NCBI RefSeq assembly: GCF_001598855.1
Contig: NZ_BCZS01000003.1
Location: 124,001-188,000, forward strand
Source of the DNA: Pluralibacter gergoviae ATCC 33028 = NBRC 105706
GTDB taxonomy: Bacteria > Pseudomonadota > Gammaproteobacteria > Enterobacterales > Enterobacteriaceae
Reading direction: 5' to 3'
DNA: 64,000 nt
In this document: positions 18,150 to 26,750 of the stretch, piece after piece
How the letters are laid out: every line of letters starts with the position of its first letter
Numbering within the stretch: position 1 is the first letter of the stretch
Notes under the pieces: generated by a model
Told to the model about the DNA's origin: nothing
The model's input: the letters and a program-made list of their open reading frames with translations, nothing else
The model's database searches: none
Position numbers and translations under genes: made by a program

Positions 18150-19442
18150 TTAGCGCCCTATTTTGTGAAAGGTTAACGGGATCACGGTGCTGGCATCGTA
18201 GCGTCCGCTGCACTGGGCGACGCCGCTGGTGCCGGCGGTGCAAACGATCAGCGGCAGCGGATAGCGTGAGCCGTCGCTGCAGCGGGCGAGGCCGCGATTT
18301 TTGATCTGCAGCTCCCCATTCTGGTGCAGGCCGGCGAATACATCCGCTTTGCACACCACGCTGTCGCCGTGGACCAGGCGGGCCGTGCCTTTGTTATTTT
18401 TGATCTGGTAGCGCAGCAGCGGCGCCTTACCGGTCACGGCATCTTTGGCATCGAGCACTACGCGCCAGCTGCCGTTGAGGAAGCCGGTGGTGCCGACCCG
18501 GACCTGCCCGGCCTCCATCACCAGCGCATCTCCCGGCACGGCGGTGAGGACCACCGTTTGGGTTTCCGCTTTCGGCGGCTCCCTGACCGGCGCAATCACG
18601 GTGGCCGGGCGCAGGGGCAGGGCGCCGGTCAGCATCGGCTGCGCCGGTACAGCGGGCAGGGCCTGTACGACCGCCGCGCTTTCGGCGCGGTGGGCGGAGA
18701 GCAGATCCGGCACCAGCAGCAGCGCCGCGGCGCCGGCGACGAGCGGCAGGCCGAGAAATGCCAGGCGTCCGGGCCTGAGGCGGGACCGCGCGGGGGCGGG
18801 GGTGTCCGCGGGCGGCGTCGCCGCTGCCGCCGCAGGCTCTGGTTCGGCCTGCGGCGGCGGGGAAATCGGCGCCGCTTCTTCCGCTGCGGCGTCCATGGTT
18901 TCGCTGTACGCTGCGGCAAGACCGGCGGGCGGCAGGGCGGGCGCCGGATCCTGCACCCGCGCCGGCGGCTGCAGGCAGGCGAAGGGGGCTTCCCTGGCCT
19001 GTTCATTGAGGTTCACGAAGCCCCAGAAGGCGATTACCGGCGAATTGTCGACCAGAAAGACGTGATTGGGGCCGGGAAACTGCAGCGCTTTCTCCAGCAG
19101 GGCGCCGAACAGGCGGCGGGCGGTCTTCGTCGACTGCTGGCACGATGCGCTGAGCTGCGCGGCGGCCTCAAAGAGCGACGTCAGCTGCGCCAGCGCCCGC
19201 GCCTGTACGGCCTCATCCGCCGCCTTCCAGGCCACCACCTTACCCGCGCGCGGCGCGTACCAGTCCACCCGATCGCCGTCATCGTTGACCTGCGGCACCG
19301 CCAGGCAGGCGACCAGCGCATCGTGCTTTTGCAGGCGCAGCGTCTCGCGGATCTGCAGCGCGGAGGTAAATACCGCCTGGCCGCCGCCGCCCACGGACTG
19401 ATAATCATCGAGGTTTCCGCTGCGCAGTAAGGTTTTGGTCAC
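18150..19442 (-). CDS. srfA: SrfA-like membrane protein, first gene of srfABC operon
   Basis: 430 residues from a GTG start (GGGAC upstream). The N-terminal cytoplasmic domain (1-160) is followed by a Pro/Ala/Glu-rich linker (160-222), one membrane helix AFLGLPLVAGAAALLLVPDL (228-247) and a C-terminal domain of about 180 residues on the periplasmic side with Cys pairs (VVCKADV, LARCSDG, LIVCTAGT). The topology fits a receptor or anchor for cytoplasmic SrfB and SrfC. Operon spacing is 3 bp to srfB. No ATG alternative upstream is better placed. Confidence 0.75.
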   Translation of the reverse strand: MTKTLLRSGNLDDYQSVGGGGQAVFTSALQIRETLRLQKHDALVACLAVPQVNDDGDRVDWYAPRAGKVVAWKAADEAVQARALAQLTSLFEAAAQLSASCQQSTKTARRLFGALLEKALQFPGPNHVFLVDNSPVIAFWGFVNLNEQAREAPFACLQPPARVQDPAPALPPAGLAAAYSETMDAAAEEAAPISPPPQAEPEPAAAAATPPADTPAPARSRLRPGRLAFLGLPLVAGAAALLLVPDLLSAHRAESAAVVQALPAVPAQPMLTGALPLRPATVIAPVREPPKAETQTVVLTAVPGDALVMEAGQVRVGTTGFLNGSWRVVLDAKDAVTGKAPLLRYQIKNNKGTARLVHGDSVVCKADVFAGLHQNGELQIKNRGLARCSDGSRYPLPLIVCTAGTSGVAQCSGRYDASTVIPLTFHKIGR

Positions 19443-19853
19443 GTTGTTGTCCCGTCTGTTTTCATCGCCGCTACTTTACAACAGCGCCAGGGCCGATAAA
19501 GGCCCGAGAAAAAAGCAAAAAGGGTAAATCCTCGGGCCATTGCGCGCGGGCCTGCGCCGCAGGGCTGCTGGCACAGGCCTTGCATCAGTCTGTACCCCGA
19601 GCTTTACGCGAGCGAAAACAGGCCTGTCAAAACGGGCGTCCGCCGGCTCGCAACGCCCTCAGTCAATGTGTCCCGGCACCCGGCTGATAAGCAGAAGTGC
19701 GTCCGAGCGGCGTTGATCTGGCGATTTCTCCGGGCGCGGCTTAATTAGCCGAAACGGGGCGGGGCATAAGCTGATGCACAATGGTTATTTGCCAGTGTGG
19801 TCATGCTGTGCTCTGATTAACCTGCTTATAACAAAACCATAAGGCTTATAACG
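19443..19853. other. Gene-free interval between srfA and peptide-binding protein gene
   Basis: 411 bases between divergent genes. It holds an 8-base perfect inverted repeat GGCCCGAG (19501-19508) and CTCGGGCC (19531-19538) around an A-rich 22-base spacer, possibly an operator for the srf promoter. The rest is GC-rich without an open frame or hairpin that I can support; the promoters of both flanking genes must lie here. Confidence 0.5.
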
Positions 19854-21455
19854 ATGAATGCACGCGGTAAAACGCTGATGGCGCTGGCGTTCAGCGCATT
19901 GATACCGGCAGGGGCCGCTGCGGCGGCAGGCAAGGATACGATTATTTACTGCTCCGAGGCCTCCCCGGAGTCCTTCAACCCGCAGCTCGCCAGCTCCGGC
20001 CCGACATTCGTCGCCAGCTCGCAGACGCTGTACAACCGGCTGATTAACTTCGATCCTGAGAAGAATACGCCGATCCCGTCGCTGGCGACCGGCTGGACTA
20101 TCTCTCCGGACGGTAAAACCTACACCTTCACGCTGCGGCAGGGCGTGAAGTTCAACAGCAACAAATATTTTAAGCCGACCCGCGATTTTAATGCCGATGA
20201 CGTTATCTTCTCGGTGATGCGGCAGAAAGATGCCAGTAACCCTTATCACAAGGTATCCGGCGGCAGCTACGAATACTTCCACGACGTCGGGCTGGATTCG
20301 CTGATCCAGGACGTGAAGAAAATCGATGACTATCACGTTCAGTTCGTCCTCACTGAGCCCAACGCGGCGTTCCTCGCGGACTGGGGCATGGACTTCGCCT
20401 CTATTCTGTCGGCGGAGTACGCCGACGCGATGCTGAAAAAAGGCACCCCGGAGTTTGTCGATACCTGGCCTATCGGCACCGGGCCTTACGCGCTGCAGCA
20501 GTATAAGGTGGATTCGCTGATCCGCTACGTAGCGAATCCGCACTACTGGGACGGCGAGGTGCCGACCAAACACCTGATTTTCTCGATAACGCCAAACGTC
20601 GAGACCCGGCTGGCGAAGCTGCAGACCAACGAATGTCAGATAATCCCGGCCCCGTCGCCGGTGCAGTTTGCGGTGATTGAGAAGGATAAGGATCTGATCC
20701 TGCACGGCGTCGAGGCGCTGAACGTCGGCTATCTGGCGTTTAACACCGCGAAAAAGCCGTTCGACGACGTGCGGGTGCGCCAGGCGCTGAACTACGCCAC
20801 CGATAAGAAAGCGATTGTTAACGCCGTCTTTATGGGCTCCGGCACGGTAGCGAAGTCGATGCTGCCGCCCCACAGCCTCGGCTACGCCAGCGACCTGCCG
20901 GACTACGGCTATGACGTTGCCAAAGCGAAGGCGCTGCTGGCGCAGGCGGGCGTTAAAGAGGGTACGGAGGTGACGCTGTGGTCGATGCCGGTGCAGCGCC
21001 CCTATAACCCCAATTCGCGGCGCGTTGCCGAGATGATCCAGAGCGACTGGGCGAAAGTGGGTATCAAGGCGAAAATCACTACCTTTGAGTGGGGGGAATA
21101 TCTCGCCGGGATCCGCAAGGGCGAACACGACGCGGCGCTGTACGGATGGATGTCCGACAACGGCGATCCGGACAACTTTGCCGACACGCTGCTCGGCTGC
21201 GACAGCATAAAAACCGGATCGAACGCCGCGCGCTGGTGCGATAAGGACTATGATAGTCTGGTGAAGAAAGCCAGGCTGGTCAGCGAACCCGCCGCCCGGG
21301 CTGCGCTCTACGAGCAGGCGCAGGCCATTTTCTATCGCCAGGCGCCGTGGATCGCGCTGGCGAACGGTAAAACCTTCTACGCCACCCGCAGCAACGTGTC
21401 AGGCTACAGCGTGAGCCTGATGGGCAGCGATTTTTCGAAGGCGAAGCTGAACTAA
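19854..21455 (+). CDS. Orphan periplasmic dipeptide/oligopeptide-binding protein (DppA-like)
   Basis: 533 residues with a Sec signal (MNARGKTLMALAFSALIPAG, cleavage after about residue 25). The family 5 solute-binding signature is clear: YNRLINFDPEKNTPIPSLA, then WTISPDGKTYTFTLRQGVKF and the late segment SDNGDPDNFADTLLGC with two Cys. The sequence is close to DppA. No permease or ATPase gene is adjacent, so it must work with a transporter encoded elsewhere, as MppA and SapA-like orphans do. It sits in the insertion between ortT and ydcY. Confidence 0.87.
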   Translation: MNARGKTLMALAFSALIPAGAAAAAGKDTIIYCSEASPESFNPQLASSGPTFVASSQTLYNRLINFDPEKNTPIPSLATGWTISPDGKTYTFTLRQGVKFNSNKYFKPTRDFNADDVIFSVMRQKDASNPYHKVSGGSYEYFHDVGLDSLIQDVKKIDDYHVQFVLTEPNAAFLADWGMDFASILSAEYADAMLKKGTPEFVDTWPIGTGPYALQQYKVDSLIRYVANPHYWDGEVPTKHLIFSITPNVETRLAKLQTNECQIIPAPSPVQFAVIEKDKDLILHGVEALNVGYLAFNTAKKPFDDVRVRQALNYATDKKAIVNAVFMGSGTVAKSMLPPHSLGYASDLPDYGYDVAKAKALLAQAGVKEGTEVTLWSMPVQRPYNPNSRRVAEMIQSDWAKVGIKAKITTFEWGEYLAGIRKGEHDAALYGWMSDNGDPDNFADTLLGCDSIKTGSNAARWCDKDYDSLVKKARLVSEPAARAALYEQAQAIFYRQAPWIALANGKTFYATRSNVSGYSVSLMGSDFSKAKLN

Positions 21456-21468
21456 GTCGGCTTTACGG

Positions 21469-21493
21469 GCCCGGCAGGCGCAGGCCGCCGGGC
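21469..21493. repeat. REP-like hairpin after peptide-binding protein gene
   Basis: GCCCGGC (21469-21475) and GCCGGGC (21487-21493) flank AGGCGCAGGCC. There is no T run, so it is more like a REP unit than a terminator. Confidence 0.5.
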
Positions 21494-21520
21494 ACTCTCT
21501 CAGACGACGAAGGAGTCAAC

Positions 21521-21754
21521 ATGTCACATCTGGATGAAGTGCGTTCCAGCGTAGACGCCGTGATTGAACAGGGCATTATTGCCCCGATGAACGAACTGCT
21601 GATTGCGTTAAGCGATGATGCAGACCTGAGCCGCGAAGAGCGTTACGTCCAGCAGCAGCGCCTGCGTACCGCTATCGCCCATCACGGTCAGAAGCACCGG
21701 GAGGATGAGGAGGCGCGGCGCGAGCACCTGACCGCCGGCGGCGCGATCGTGTGA
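21521..21754 (+). CDS. ydcY: DUF2526 family protein YdcY
   Basis: 77 residues, the E. coli YdcY length, with the conserved start MSHLDEV and core MNELLIALSDDADLSRE, YVQQQRLRTAIAHHG. Soluble, mostly helical and highly charged. In E. coli it lies directly between ydcX(ortT) and ydcZ; here about 11 kb of accessory genes separate it from ortT and 4.5 kb from ydcZ. AAGGAG precedes the ATG. Function unknown. Confidence 0.92.
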   Translation: MSHLDEVRSSVDAVIEQGIIAPMNELLIALSDDADLSREERYVQQQRLRTAIAHHGQKHREDEEARREHLTAGGAIV

Positions 21755-22065
21755 TGCAGCGCCTCGGTATTGTCCCCCGCCTGCTGCCCGATCTGCGCGC
21801 AGGTAAAAAGCGCCACACGATTCGCTGGCGGGAAGCGGCGATTCAACCCGGACCGCTGCGCTACGTCAGTACCGCCGATCCGCGGGAAAGCGTCACGGTT
21901 AACGTGACGCGCGTCATTACGCTACCGCTGTCGGCGGTAGCGGCTTGTCTCAATAAAGTCGACGAGTGGCCGGATGCGGTCCTGCTGGCGGGAATGCGCG
22001 AACACTATCCCGATATCGAACTCGACTCGCGGGTGGAGGTCATCTTCCACAGCGCGCCCCTCTGA
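21754..22065 (+). CDS. ASCH-domain protein
   Basis: 103 residues from ATG 21754, overlapping the ydcY stop by one base (TGATG), so it is translationally coupled to ydcY. The ASCH hallmark GKKRHTIRW is at about residues 18-26, followed by the beta-barrel pattern (PLRYVSTADP, VTVNVTRVI). ASCH proteins bind RNA or modified nucleosides; E. coli YqfB hydrolyses N4-acetylcytidine. Whether this one is an enzyme cannot be told. Confidence 0.7.
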   Translation: MQRLGIVPRLLPDLRAGKKRHTIRWREAAIQPGPLRYVSTADPRESVTVNVTRVITLPLSAVAACLNKVDEWPDAVLLAGMREHYPDIELDSRVEVIFHSAPL

Positions 22066-22107
22066 ATCCTGCCGGCGGTGCCCGGCAAAAATAACAGACG
22101 TTGGATT

Positions 22108-22464
22108 ATGCTGATTGATACGTTAATAGACCTTGAACAATCCCTTCATTTTGATAAGCGCAATAACCGCGAATGGCTTGAGTCCATTCTGCACCCTGAT
22201 TTTAAAGAGATCGCGCGGGCAGGGCGGATGGTGACGCGGGCGGAAACCATTGAGTCGCTGGCCAACGAGATGAGTCCCCAGCCGCTGCTAAGTTTTGACT
22301 ACCGTCTTGCTCTCGTGGAAGAGAAGTGCGCCTTACTGAACTACCAGACCTCCCAGGTTGACGGCAGCCAGGCGGCACTGCGCGCCTCTATGTGGGTCCT
22401 GACCGACGCGGGCTACTGGCAGCTCTTTTTCCATCAGGGAACGCCCACGGCGGAAGTGGATTAA
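22108..22464 (+). CDS. NTF2-like (DUF4440-type) small protein
   Basis: 118 residues from ATG 22108. A helix-rich start (LIDLEQSLHFDKRNNREWLESILHPDF in two parts), then strands such as LSFDYRLALVEEKCALLNYQ and RASMWVLTDAGYWQLFFHQGTP, give the cone-shaped NTF2/SnoaL fold. It has no recognised catalytic residues. It may follow ydcY and the ASCH gene on one transcript. A GTG 30 bp upstream in frame is less likely. Confidence 0.65.
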   Translation: MLIDTLIDLEQSLHFDKRNNREWLESILHPDFKEIARAGRMVTRAETIESLANEMSPQPLLSFDYRLALVEEKCALLNYQTSQVDGSQAALRASMWVLTDAGYWQLFFHQGTPTAEVD

Positions 22465-22548
22465 CGTTACCGCTCCTGCGGGCGGCGGCAAATATGCTAC
22501 GCTGTTGCCTGCCTGAACACCTGACTGACGCCGCTGGATTTACCCCTG

Positions 22549-23325
22549 ATGAACGATACCGTTAAACGCAGTAAAGGCTCCGCAATAAACCGGGTTCTGG
22601 AAATTATTGAGCTGATCTCGGTGAGCGAACGCCCGCTGGCTCCGGCCGATCTGGCCTTCACGCTGGATATTCCGAAACCGAGTATTCACCGTCTGCTGCA
22701 GCAGCTGGAAGAGGACGGCTTCGTGCGCACCGACTGGCGCGGGCAGATAGTCCCCGGCGCGCGGCTGGTGAAAACGGCGGTGGGGGCGCTGTCCAGTCGG
22801 GTGCAGGAGAATATGCGCCAGTCCGTTTTACAGCGCCTGGCGGCAGAGGTGGGCGAGACCTGCGGTATCGCGATCCCCCGCGATATGGAGATGCTGTATA
22901 CCGATCGGGTGCAGAGCAACTGGCCGCTGCAAATTTATCTGCCGGTGGGGTGCCGGGTGCCCGTCTGGTGTACCTCCGGCGGCAAGCTGTACCTCAGTAC
23001 GCTGACCAAAGCGCAGCGCAGTCGGCTGATCGGCAATATGCAGCTGGAAGCGCTCACCCGCAACAGCCTGGTGGAGAAAGCCGCGCTTGAAGCGGATATT
23101 GCAGAGATTGCGCACACCGGCGTCAGCAACGACAACGAAGAGTTTATTGCCGGGATGGTGGCCTGTTCGGTTGCGATCGCCGGGCCTGACGACCGCTATT
23201 TTGCCAGCCTGTTTGTGCATGCGCCGACGCTGCGCTGTTCGCTTGAGCAGCTGCACGCCTTTTTACCGCAGATGCGCCAGGCCGCCCGGGAACTGAGTCA
23301 GCTGCTGAAAGAGTCTGCGCAGTAA
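22549..23325 (+). CDS. IclR family transcriptional regulator
   Basis: 258 residues. The N-terminal winged helix (about 12-75) includes ADLAFTLDIPKPSIHRLLQQLEEDG in its recognition region, and the C-terminal effector-binding domain (80-255) has the family pattern PVWCTSGGKLYLS and TGVSNDNEEFIAGMVACSVA. It is convergent with the dehydrogenase pair at 23423-26122, which it probably controls; this is inferred from position. An AAATATGCTACG promoter-like stretch lies upstream. Confidence 0.85.
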   Translation: MNDTVKRSKGSAINRVLEIIELISVSERPLAPADLAFTLDIPKPSIHRLLQQLEEDGFVRTDWRGQIVPGARLVKTAVGALSSRVQENMRQSVLQRLAAEVGETCGIAIPRDMEMLYTDRVQSNWPLQIYLPVGCRVPVWCTSGGKLYLSTLTKAQRSRLIGNMQLEALTRNSLVEKAALEADIAEIAHTGVSNDNEEFIAGMVACSVAIAGPDDRYFASLFVHAPTLRCSLEQLHAFLPQMRQAARELSQLLKESAQ

Positions 23326-23422
23326 GGGAGGTCGGGTAAGCGCGGCGCCAGCCGACAGAGGGCGGCGCCATGCTTTAACCCGGAAGTCGCCGCTGAACAG
23401 CAGCGGCGGTCCGGCACGCCTG

Positions 23423-24919
23423 TCAGCCCTGCGACGGCATCGAGAACTGCGCCCCTTCGCGCAGATCGGCGCTGGGCCAGCGCTGGGTGATGGTTTTGCG
23501 GCGGGTGTAGAAACGCACGCCGTCCGGGCCGTAGGCGTGCAGATCGCCGAACAGGGAGTTTTTCCAGCCGCCAAAGCTCTGACTGGCGACCGGCACCGGT
23601 AGCGGTATGTTGACCCCCACCATGCCCACCTGAATATGGTCCGTGAAGTAGCGGGCCGCTTCGCCGTCGCGGGTGTAAATACAGGTGCCGTTGCCGTACT
23701 CATGATCGTTAATCAGCTGCATCGCCTGTTCCATGGTCTGTACCCGCACTACCTGCAGTACCGGGCCAAAAATCTCCTGGCGATAGCTCTCCATCTCCGG
23801 CGTCACGCGGTCAATAAGCGTCGCGCCGACGAAAAAGCCGTTTTCATAGCCAGCGGGGCGTAAGTGACGTCCATCGATGACGATGTCTGCGCCCTGTTGT
23901 TCGGCGCTGGCGATGGCATTTTCGACATTTTGCTGGTGCTGGCGGGTGATCAGCGGGCCAAAGTCGTTGTGGGTATCGCTGTAGACGCCGACCTTCAGCG
24001 GCTGCATGGCGTGCTGTAACTGCGCGATCAGCTTATCGGCAATGTCGTCCCCGACGGCCACGGCGACCGACAGCGCCATACAGCGCTCGCCGGAGGAGCC
24101 GAACGCCGCGCCCAGCAGGGAGTTAACCACGTTATCCAGGTCCGCATCCGGCATCACGATGGCGTGATTTTTTGCCCCGCCCAGCGCCTGACAGCGTTTA
24201 CCGTTCCCCGCCGCCGTGGCGTAAATATGGCGGGCAATCGGCGTAGAGCCGACGAAGCTCACCGCCTGAATGCGCGGATCGCTCAGCAGAGTATCCACCG
24301 CCTCCTTATCGCCGTTAACCACGTTCATCACGCCGTCCGGCAGGCCCGCCTCTTTCAGCAGCTGGGCGATAAACAGCGTGGAGCCCGGATCCCGCTCCGA
24401 GGGCTTGAGGATAAAGCAGTTGCCGCAGACGATAGCCAGCGGGTACATCCACAGCGGCACCATCGCCGGAAAATTGAACGGCGTGATCCCGGCCACCACC
24501 CCCAGCGGGTGAAACTCGCTCCAGGAGTCGATCCCGGGACCGGCATTTTTACTGTATTCCCCTTTTAGCAGCTCGGGGGCGCCGCAGGCATACTCGACGT
24601 TTTCAATGCCGCGCTGCAGTTCGCCTGCGGCATCGTGGAGAATTTTGCCATGCTCTTCGCCGATCATGTTACAGATGGTGTCGGCGTGTTCTTCGAGCAG
24701 CGCTTTAAAACGAAACATCACCCGCGCCCGTTTCGCCACGGGCGTATCGCGCCAGGCGGGAAAGGCGGCAGCGGCGGCGGCAATCGCCTGTTCGACCGTA
24801 CTTTTACTCGCCAGGGCGACCTCTTTAGTGGCTTCGCCAGCCGCCGGGTTATACACCGGCTGCGTGCGGGCGCGGTCGTTGACCCGCTCGCCGTTGATTA
24901 AGTGTCCAATTATGTTCAT
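23423..24919 (-). CDS. mmsA: CoA-acylating methylmalonate/malonate-semialdehyde dehydrogenase
   Basis: 498 residues, the usual MmsA/IolA length. The nucleophile is C280 in SSGERCMALS. The position that holds the general-base Glu in ordinary ALDHs reads ALGGAKNH (246-253), a replacement diagnostic of the CoA-dependent acylating group. It would convert malonate semialdehyde or methylmalonate semialdehyde to acetyl- or propionyl-CoA with NAD and CO2 release. It lies 42 bp downstream of an iron alcohol dehydrogenase on the same strand. No inositol or valine genes are nearby, so a 3-hydroxy acid pathway is more likely. Confidence 0.88.
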   Translation of the reverse strand: MNIIGHLINGERVNDRARTQPVYNPAAGEATKEVALASKSTVEQAIAAAAAAFPAWRDTPVAKRARVMFRFKALLEEHADTICNMIGEEHGKILHDAAGELQRGIENVEYACGAPELLKGEYSKNAGPGIDSWSEFHPLGVVAGITPFNFPAMVPLWMYPLAIVCGNCFILKPSERDPGSTLFIAQLLKEAGLPDGVMNVVNGDKEAVDTLLSDPRIQAVSFVGSTPIARHIYATAAGNGKRCQALGGAKNHAIVMPDADLDNVVNSLLGAAFGSSGERCMALSVAVAVGDDIADKLIAQLQHAMQPLKVGVYSDTHNDFGPLITRQHQQNVENAIASAEQQGADIVIDGRHLRPAGYENGFFVGATLIDRVTPEMESYRQEIFGPVLQVVRVQTMEQAMQLINDHEYGNGTCIYTRDGEAARYFTDHIQVGMVGVNIPLPVPVASQSFGGWKNSLFGDLHAYGPDGVRFYTRRKTITQRWPSADLREGAQFSMPSQG

Positions 24920-24961
24920 CGGATTATCCTGTCAGTCTGTTAGAGAGAAGGCGGGCCGCTA

Positions 24962-26122
24962 TCAGGCCCAGAGCTGCTGATAGAGCGCGATGATCTCGCG
25001 GCTATCCGGGACGCGAGGGTTGTTGCCCGGCGATCCTGACGCCAGCGCCTGCTCGGCCATGACGGCAACGACCTCATCAAAGTGCGGCTTCGCCACGCCA
25101 AATTCGGCCAGGGTCGGGACCTTCAGCGCCCGGTTGAATGTCTGCAGGGCGGTGAGCAGTTTGTCATTCGCCCCGGCGTCGTCGTCGCCGGTGTCGGCAA
25201 CGCCGATGGCCCTCGCGCAGTCGGCATAGCGTTCAGGGGCGGCGGCAAGCGAAAACGCGGTGACCGCGGGCAGCAGCATGGCGTTGGAGAGACCGTGCGG
25301 GACGTGGAAAAACGCGCCTATCGGGCGGCTCATGCCGTGAACCAGCGCCACAGAGGCGGTGGAAAAAGCCATCCCGGCAAGCGTAGAGCCGAGCATCATC
25401 GCTTCGCGTGCCGCAACATCCTCGCCGTGGCTGTAGACCCGCTGCAGGTTCGGGCCAATCAGGCGCATTGCCGACAGCGCCAGGTTATCGCTGAACGGGC
25501 TGGCTTTGCGGCTGACATAGGCTTCTATCGCGTGGGTGAGGGCATCAATCCCGGTGTCTGCCGTGGTGCGGGCGGGCAGGCTCAGGGTCAGGTCGGCATC
25601 GACGATGGCGGCTGCCGGCACAAATCCGGCGCCGGCGCAGAGCATTTTTTCGTTGTTTTTCTCATCCGTAATGATGGTAAAGCGCGTCACCTCCGAACCG
25701 GTGCCGGCGGTGGTGGGAATGGCGATAAGCGGAATGCCCGGCGCATCGGCCTGATGGGGGAACTTATAGTCGCGGATATTGCCCCCGTGCCTGCCGAGAA
25801 TCGAGAGGGCCTTCGCGCTGTCGATGGGACTGCCGCCGCCGACGGCAATAATCACGTCCCAGGCGGCGCCGTTGACGTATGCCATGCCGGCTTCGATGGA
25901 GGCGGCGGTCGGCTCCGGCTCTGTGCCGTCAAAAACGCCGCTGTCGATGCCGGCCGCCGCAAGCAGCGTTTTAATCTGCGCAATGTAGCCGAGCTTAACC
26001 ATCATTTTATCGGTAACAATGAGCGCATTTGCGCCCTGAAGCGCGCTGACGATGTCCGGGAGTTTACGCAGGGCGCCGGCGCCGATCTCCATCATGCGGG
26101 GTAAAACAACTGAGACAGACAT
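24962..26122 (-). CDS. Iron-containing alcohol dehydrogenase
   Basis: 386 residues. The nucleotide motif GGGS is at 95-98 with D101, and the metal ligands are D193, H197 (GIDALTHAIEAY), H262 (LVHGMSRP) and H276 (HVPHG). It is the first gene of a two-gene unit with mmsA. Together they could oxidise 3-hydroxypropionate or 3-hydroxyisobutyrate to the semialdehyde and on to acyl-CoA. Family members also act on 1,3-propanediol and lactaldehyde, so substrate is uncertain. The gene has its own upstream palindrome at 26174. Confidence 0.87.
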   Translation of the reverse strand: MSVSVVLPRMMEIGAGALRKLPDIVSALQGANALIVTDKMMVKLGYIAQIKTLLAAAGIDSGVFDGTEPEPTAASIEAGMAYVNGAAWDVIIAVGGGSPIDSAKALSILGRHGGNIRDYKFPHQADAPGIPLIAIPTTAGTGSEVTRFTIITDEKNNEKMLCAGAGFVPAAAIVDADLTLSLPARTTADTGIDALTHAIEAYVSRKASPFSDNLALSAMRLIGPNLQRVYSHGEDVAAREAMMLGSTLAGMAFSTASVALVHGMSRPIGAFFHVPHGLSNAMLLPAVTAFSLAAAPERYADCARAIGVADTGDDDAGANDKLLTALQTFNRALKVPTLAEFGVAKPHFDEVVAVMAEQALASGSPGNNPRVPDSREIIALYQQLWA

Positions 26123-26173
26123 AGGAATTCCTTAGCCTCGGGAGCAGGGTGATGTTATTGGAGTTGGTTAAAG

Positions 26174-26190
26174 TGATACGATATGTATCA
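26174..26190. promoter_or_regulatory. Palindromic operator upstream of alcohol dehydrogenase
   Basis: TGATAC-GATAT-GTATCA, a perfect 6-base inverted repeat with 5-base spacer, about 52 bp before the start. It is a candidate site for the nearby IclR regulator. I do not see the same motif upstream of the iclR gene. Confidence 0.5.
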
Positions 26191-26248
26191 TTATTGTTGT
26201 TTTTCGGTTTTGCAAATGACAGCGAAGGCGGATGTCTCATTACGTGAC

Positions 26249-26270
26249 GACGCCCGCAAATGCGGGCGTC
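26249..26270. repeat. GC hairpin downstream of ydcZ
   Basis: GACGCCCGC (26249-26257), loop AAAT, GCGGGCGTC (26262-26270), perfect. It lacks a T run on either strand; it may stabilise or end the mnaT-ydcZ transcript. Confidence 0.5.
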
Positions 26271-26300
26271 AGGGAAGGCGGTTTGGGGGAGGGGAAAGCG

Positions 26301-26750
26301 TTAAAACGATCGTCGGGCCACCAGCCAGGCGCCCAGCGCCAGCAGGAGCGCGCCCAGCAGGGGGCCGACCAGCGCGCGCCAGGGCAGGGGCGGCGCGCGG
26401 ACAATATCCAGCGCCAGGCCGCCAATCAGCTGGCTGGCAACGAGGACGGCAATGGTGGTGGCCGCCCCGAGGTGTTGATAGCCGCTGATGCTGGCAAAAA
26501 CGAAAAATGAGCCCAGCAGACCGGGCAGCAGCGACCACCAGCTCAGCCGGGCCGCCAGTTCATGAAAGCCCGCCACGCCGTGCTTCATCAGCAGCAATGA
26601 GACAAACAGCGCAATCCCCACCAGCGAATTGAGCAGCATGGCGATCAGAATGGTGGAAGAGGCCTGGGTAATCCGCACCATCAGCGTATTCTGGACCACC
26701 AGCCCGAGTCCTGCCGCGACCAGAAAACAGAGCGTCAGGGTGTGATTCAC
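26301..26750 (-). CDS. ydcZ: Inner membrane protein YdcZ (DMT superfamily, DUF606)
   Basis: 149 residues, with five hydrophobic helices and the E. coli length. The sequence MNHTLTLCFLVAAGLGLVVQ and the ASQLIGGLALD segment are typical of the DUF606 branch. It overlaps mnaT by 4 bp, the same pair and order as in E. coli. Likely a small transporter, substrate unknown; coupling to MnaT suggests an acetylated or acetylatable amino acid. Confidence 0.9.
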   Translation of the reverse strand: MNHTLTLCFLVAAGLGLVVQNTLMVRITQASSTILIAMLLNSLVGIALFVSLLLMKHGVAGFHELAARLSWWSLLPGLLGSFFVFASISGYQHLGAATTIAVLVASQLIGGLALDIVRAPPLPWRALVGPLLGALLLALGAWLVARRSF

